Part shown: positions 4,617 through 6,452 of the stretch, one piece after another
Layout of the letters: each line of letters opens with the position of its first letter
How positions within the stretch are numbered: the first letter of the stretch is position 1
NCBI GenBank assembly: GCA_025362615.1
Contig: JANYFQ010000520.1
Coordinates: 1-6,452, forward strand
Length of the DNA stretch: 6,452 nucleotides
Direction: 5' to 3'
Origin: Hymenobacter sp.
GTDB taxonomy: Bacteria; Bacteroidota; Bacteroidia; Cytophagales; Hymenobacteraceae
Translations under genes and position numbers: made by a program
The notes under the pieces: model-generated
The model's database searches: none
What the model saw: only the letters and a program-made list of their open reading frames with translations
What the model was told of the DNA's origin: nothing

Positions 4617-5627
4617 CTACTTCCTCGGCCCAATTTTCATCTCCACATCGTACTGAAAGCGGGGCGGACCGCCGAGCGGGATGGCGAAGAAGGGCAGCGC
4701 CTTTTCGTACTGGTCGGTGACGTAGAACACCATGTCGTTGGGCACTTTGGCGGCTGATTCGAGCTGGAAGTCGAGGCTCAGGCCGTGCTCTTTGGGAGCG
4801 ATGGGCAGGACGCTGCTAGCCCAAGTGCCGTCGGCGCTGCCCGTGGCGGGCTGCCCGTTTTTGGCAACGCTGAAGACGTTGATTTTGGCACCGCCATCCA
4901 TGTCAAAATTGCTTTGTTTGATGCTCACCACCTTGTCGTTCACGAAGGGGTAGAGGTGGACAACGGTTTTGCTGGCCGTGGCGGGCAGCCGGAAACAATA
5001 CTCGTACGTAAAGGCGTTGCCGCCCTCGACGGGAATGTTTTCGGTGGGGCTGGTGCTGAAAAAATAGCGGTACAGGTTGCCGTCGTTGCCGCTGATACCG
5101 CGGGCCACCACCTTAAACACGCGGCCCTTAAACTCTTCGCTCAACTCGCCTTCGAGCGGGTTGAGCGGGCCGAATACGAACCACTTGCCATCGTAATTGG
5201 CATCGGTGCCGAAGGTGCGCGTACCCATGACCCGGCCGGGCGGCACGGGGTTGGTGGGGCGCGGGTCGCGGGCCTGGGGGCCGCTGAAGGTGCCGGGGCC
5301 GCCGTAGAGGGTGAAGGTGGTTTTGGTGTCGGCGGGGCCTTTGAGGTCGTCGTTTTTGCCGCCGCAATCGGCGTCCCAAATGCGGATGTACACGGCCTCG
5401 CGCTGTTTTTCGGGCACCAGAAAAAAGAAGGTTTGGGTGTGGTCGTCGTCGCCCCATTTGGGGTTGGCCGCCGCCCCGAAGGTTACCAAGTTCTGGATGC
5501 GCTCGACGGGGTTGGGCACGGCCTGGGCAGAGGCGACGCGGACGGAAATGCCGCAGAAGACGGCCGTCAGCAGCAACGTGGCGCGGCGGGTGCGGCGGAT
5601 GGCAAATGGAGCAGGAGACAAAATCAT
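4617..5627 (-). CDS. Secreted protein of unknown function
   Basis: The protein has 336 aa from the ATG at 5627. An in-frame ATG at 5762 would overlap the divergent gene and bury the signal peptide, so the shorter form is preferred. Residues 1-34 form a Sec signal peptide: basic RRTRR, hydrophobic ATLLLTAVFCGI, then ASA|Q as the likely signal peptidase I site. The mature part is rich in alternating hydrophobic and polar segments, suggesting beta-sandwich folds. Notable segments are WGDDDHTQTFFFLVP (58-72), IRIWDADCGGKNDDLKG (81-97), a Gly/Pro-rich stretch (110-135) and YRYFFSTSP (186-194). Cys88 and Cys211 are the only cysteines after the signal peptide and could form a disulfide. No lipobox or type IX C-terminal sorting domain is evident. 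I do not recognise the family. It is convergent with the gene at 3254 and divergent from the DinB-like gene. Confidence 0.85.
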   Translation of the reverse strand: MILSPAPFAIRRTRRATLLLTAVFCGISVRVASAQAVPNPVERIQNLVTFGAAANPKWGDDDHTQTFFFLVPEKQREAVYIRIWDADCGGKNDDLKGPADTKTTFTLYGGPGTFSGPQARDPRPTNPVPPGRVMGTRTFGTDANYDGKWFVFGPLNPLEGELSEEFKGRVFKVVARGISGNDGNLYRYFFSTSPTENIPVEGGNAFTYEYCFRLPATASKTVVHLYPFVNDKVVSIKQSNFDMDGGAKINVFSVAKNGQPATGSADGTWASSVLPIAPKEHGLSLDFQLESAAKVPNDMVFYVTDQYEKALPFFAIPLGGPPRFQYDVEMKIGPRK

Positions 5628-5740
5628 GCAGGAAAGATAGAGCCGGCCGGCCGGTTGCGCGGCGGCCCGGCGGGGCGGGCGGGCGGCAAAGCCCGCGTTG
5701 GGGCGTATCATTACGTCAGTTTTCCGAAGTATTCTCCGCC
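5628..5740. other. Divergent intergenic region with CCGG palindrome and G-runs
   Basis: This 113-bp gap between divergent start codons must hold signals for both genes. It contains the palindromic run CCGGCCGGCCGG (5643-5654) and a G/C tract (about 5657-5688). No -7/-33 pair of the Bacteroidota type is convincing on either strand. Confidence 0.4.
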
Positions 5741-6322
5741 ATGCCCGCGCCCGTTCGAGCAACCGATGAGTTTTTTGACGAGCTGACCACCGCCCTGCTT
5801 TTGCTGCGCGTGAAGGCTCAGCAGCGCTTCCGGCCCCTGCTGGCCGACGTGCTCAACCGCCGCCCCGGCGTGGGCCGCTGGACGGTGGGGCAGTGCCTGG
5901 AGCACCTCAACATTGTGGGCGGGCACGTACTGCCCGAAATTCGCAAGCGCCTGCTCAAGGCCCAGGCCAGCGGCAGTCAGCCGGCCCCGTTCGTGAAGTC
6001 GGGCTTTGTGGGCGGGCGGATGGTGGCGGCCATGCGGCGGCCGGCCAGCGAAAAAAAATACGCCTCGCCGGCCCGCTACGCGCCCACCGGCACCCGCTTG
6101 CCGCGCACGGTGGCCGAAGTTTTCAGTCGGCAGCTCGACGAAATGCTGAACCTGGTGCTGCTGGCCCGGCAAGTAAACGCCAACACCGTCCGCATCCCCA
6201 ACCCCATCATCCCGCTGCTGTATTTGCGCCTCACCGACCAACTGGAGCTGCTCGTGGTGCATATTCAGCGGCACATGGTGCAGGCCGAAGCGGCGCTGGC
6301 TACGGTGGAGGCGAAGGGGTAG
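5741..6322 (+). CDS. DinB-fold (DinB_2-like) four-helix protein
   Basis: The protein has 193 aa from the ATG at 5741. Reading could extend upstream to 5606, but that part is low-complexity and overlaps the secreted gene's start. The sequence is mostly helical. The motif GRWTVGQCLEHLNIV (45-59) gives the first His (H55), and RLTDQLELLVVHIQRHMVQAE (163-183) gives H174 and H178 as an HxxxH pair. Together these form the three-histidine metal site typical of the DinB/YfiT superfamily, whose members include thiol transferases and many uncharacterised proteins. The middle (about 85-125) is a basic loop (MRRPASEKKYASPARYAP). No signal peptide is present, so it is cytoplasmic. The substrate cannot be inferred. 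Although the superfamily is named for DNA-damage-inducible dinB of Bacillus, no LexA-like box is visible upstream. It is followed by GC hairpins that may terminate it. Confidence 0.85.
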   Translation: MPAPVRATDEFFDELTTALLLLRVKAQQRFRPLLADVLNRRPGVGRWTVGQCLEHLNIVGGHVLPEIRKRLLKAQASGSQPAPFVKSGFVGGRMVAAMRRPASEKKYASPARYAPTGTRLPRTVAEVFSRQLDEMLNLVLLARQVNANTVRIPNPIIPLLYLRLTDQLELLVVHIQRHMVQAEAALATVEAKG

Positions 6323-6330
6323 GGGCGGCT

Positions 6331-6394
6331 ACGCGGTGGCGTTTTGGCGCGGGCCTCCAGGCCCGTGCCGACTACTCCGGGGCCTCTGGCCCCA
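6331..6394. repeat. Right-edge double GC hairpin, possible terminator
   Basis: Hairpin CGGGCCT (6350-6356), loop CC, AGGCCCG (6359-6365) is followed by GGGGCC (6379-6384), loop TCT, GGCCCC (6388-6393). The block is the inverted counterpart of 10-66, including TACGCGGTGG (complement of CCACCGCGTA). It sits just after the DinB-like gene's stop and may end its transcript, though there is no T-run. Confidence 0.7.
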
Positions 6395-6396
6395 AT

Positions 6397-6452
6397 CGTT
6401 GAACGACTTGCGTTGAACGACTTGCGTTGAACGACTTGCGTTGAACGACCCC
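6397..6452. repeat. 14-bp tandem repeat at the right edge
   Basis: Four copies of CGTTGAACGAC (6397-6407, 6411-6421, 6425-6435, 6439-6449) are separated by TTG, a perfect 14-bp period. Each unit contains the near-palindrome CGTTGAACG. The array breaks into CCC at 6450, and the window ends there. The same word with leading G occurs once at 2203-2213, inside the ricT-gldH hairpin. Confidence 0.85.

Noticed and set aside
5632..5639. TATCTTTC on the minus strand, 4 nt before the secreted gene's ATG
   Set aside because: It is one base off the -7 consensus but would require a leaderless transcript, and no -33 element lies at the right distance.
4785..5786. 333-aa plus-strand frame opposite the secreted protein
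   Set aside because: It is a shadow frame. The minus strand has a coherent signal peptide, cleavage site and beta-type sequence.

Overview
The window looks like chromosomal DNA from a GC-rich member of the Bacteroidota, most likely a Hymenobacter-type Cytophagales. Four things point there: a GldH gliding lipoprotein; a RicT/PSP1 protein with the cysteine-rich N-terminus I associate with this phylum; a TAnnTTTG promoter box (312-319); and start codons without clear Shine-Dalgarno sites. The phylum is well supported. The genus is an inference from base composition and the style of the intergenic repeats.

Layout: 1-384 is non-coding, with two GC hairpins at the left edge, a MITE-like imperfect palindrome (82-226) between 11-bp direct repeats, and the ricT promoter. 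ricT (385-2148, +) is followed, after a spacer with a perfect 21-bp inverted repeat, by gldH (2321-2803, +). gldH converges on a small cold-shock protein gene (2908-3105, -), with a GAGT/ACTC-rich inverted repeat between their stop codons. A divergent 148-bp region leads to a gene for a predicted disordered protein (3254-4018, +) that I do not recognise. Its convergent partner is a secreted protein of unknown function (4617-5627, -). The 598 bp between these two hold an AT-rich strip and two large adjacent palindromes (4098-4374 and about 4421-4608). A DinB-fold protein gene (5741-6322, +) reads divergently from the secreted protein. The right edge (6323-6452) carries two GC hairpins that are an inverted copy of the left edge, then a 14-bp tandem repeat running off the window.

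The genes are mostly housekeeping or accessory singletons and do not form an obvious pathway. RicT would act in RNA metabolism in the cytoplasm, GldH in the gliding/type IX secretion apparatus of the cell envelope, the cold-shock protein on RNA, and the DinB-like protein as a possible metal/thiol-dependent enzyme. I see no defence system, transposase, reverse transcriptase, tRNA, rRNA or CRISPR array. The most unusual content is the dense set of palindromic intergenic elements. They share sequence modules across the window, and one hairpin has a compensated base-pair change between its two copies.
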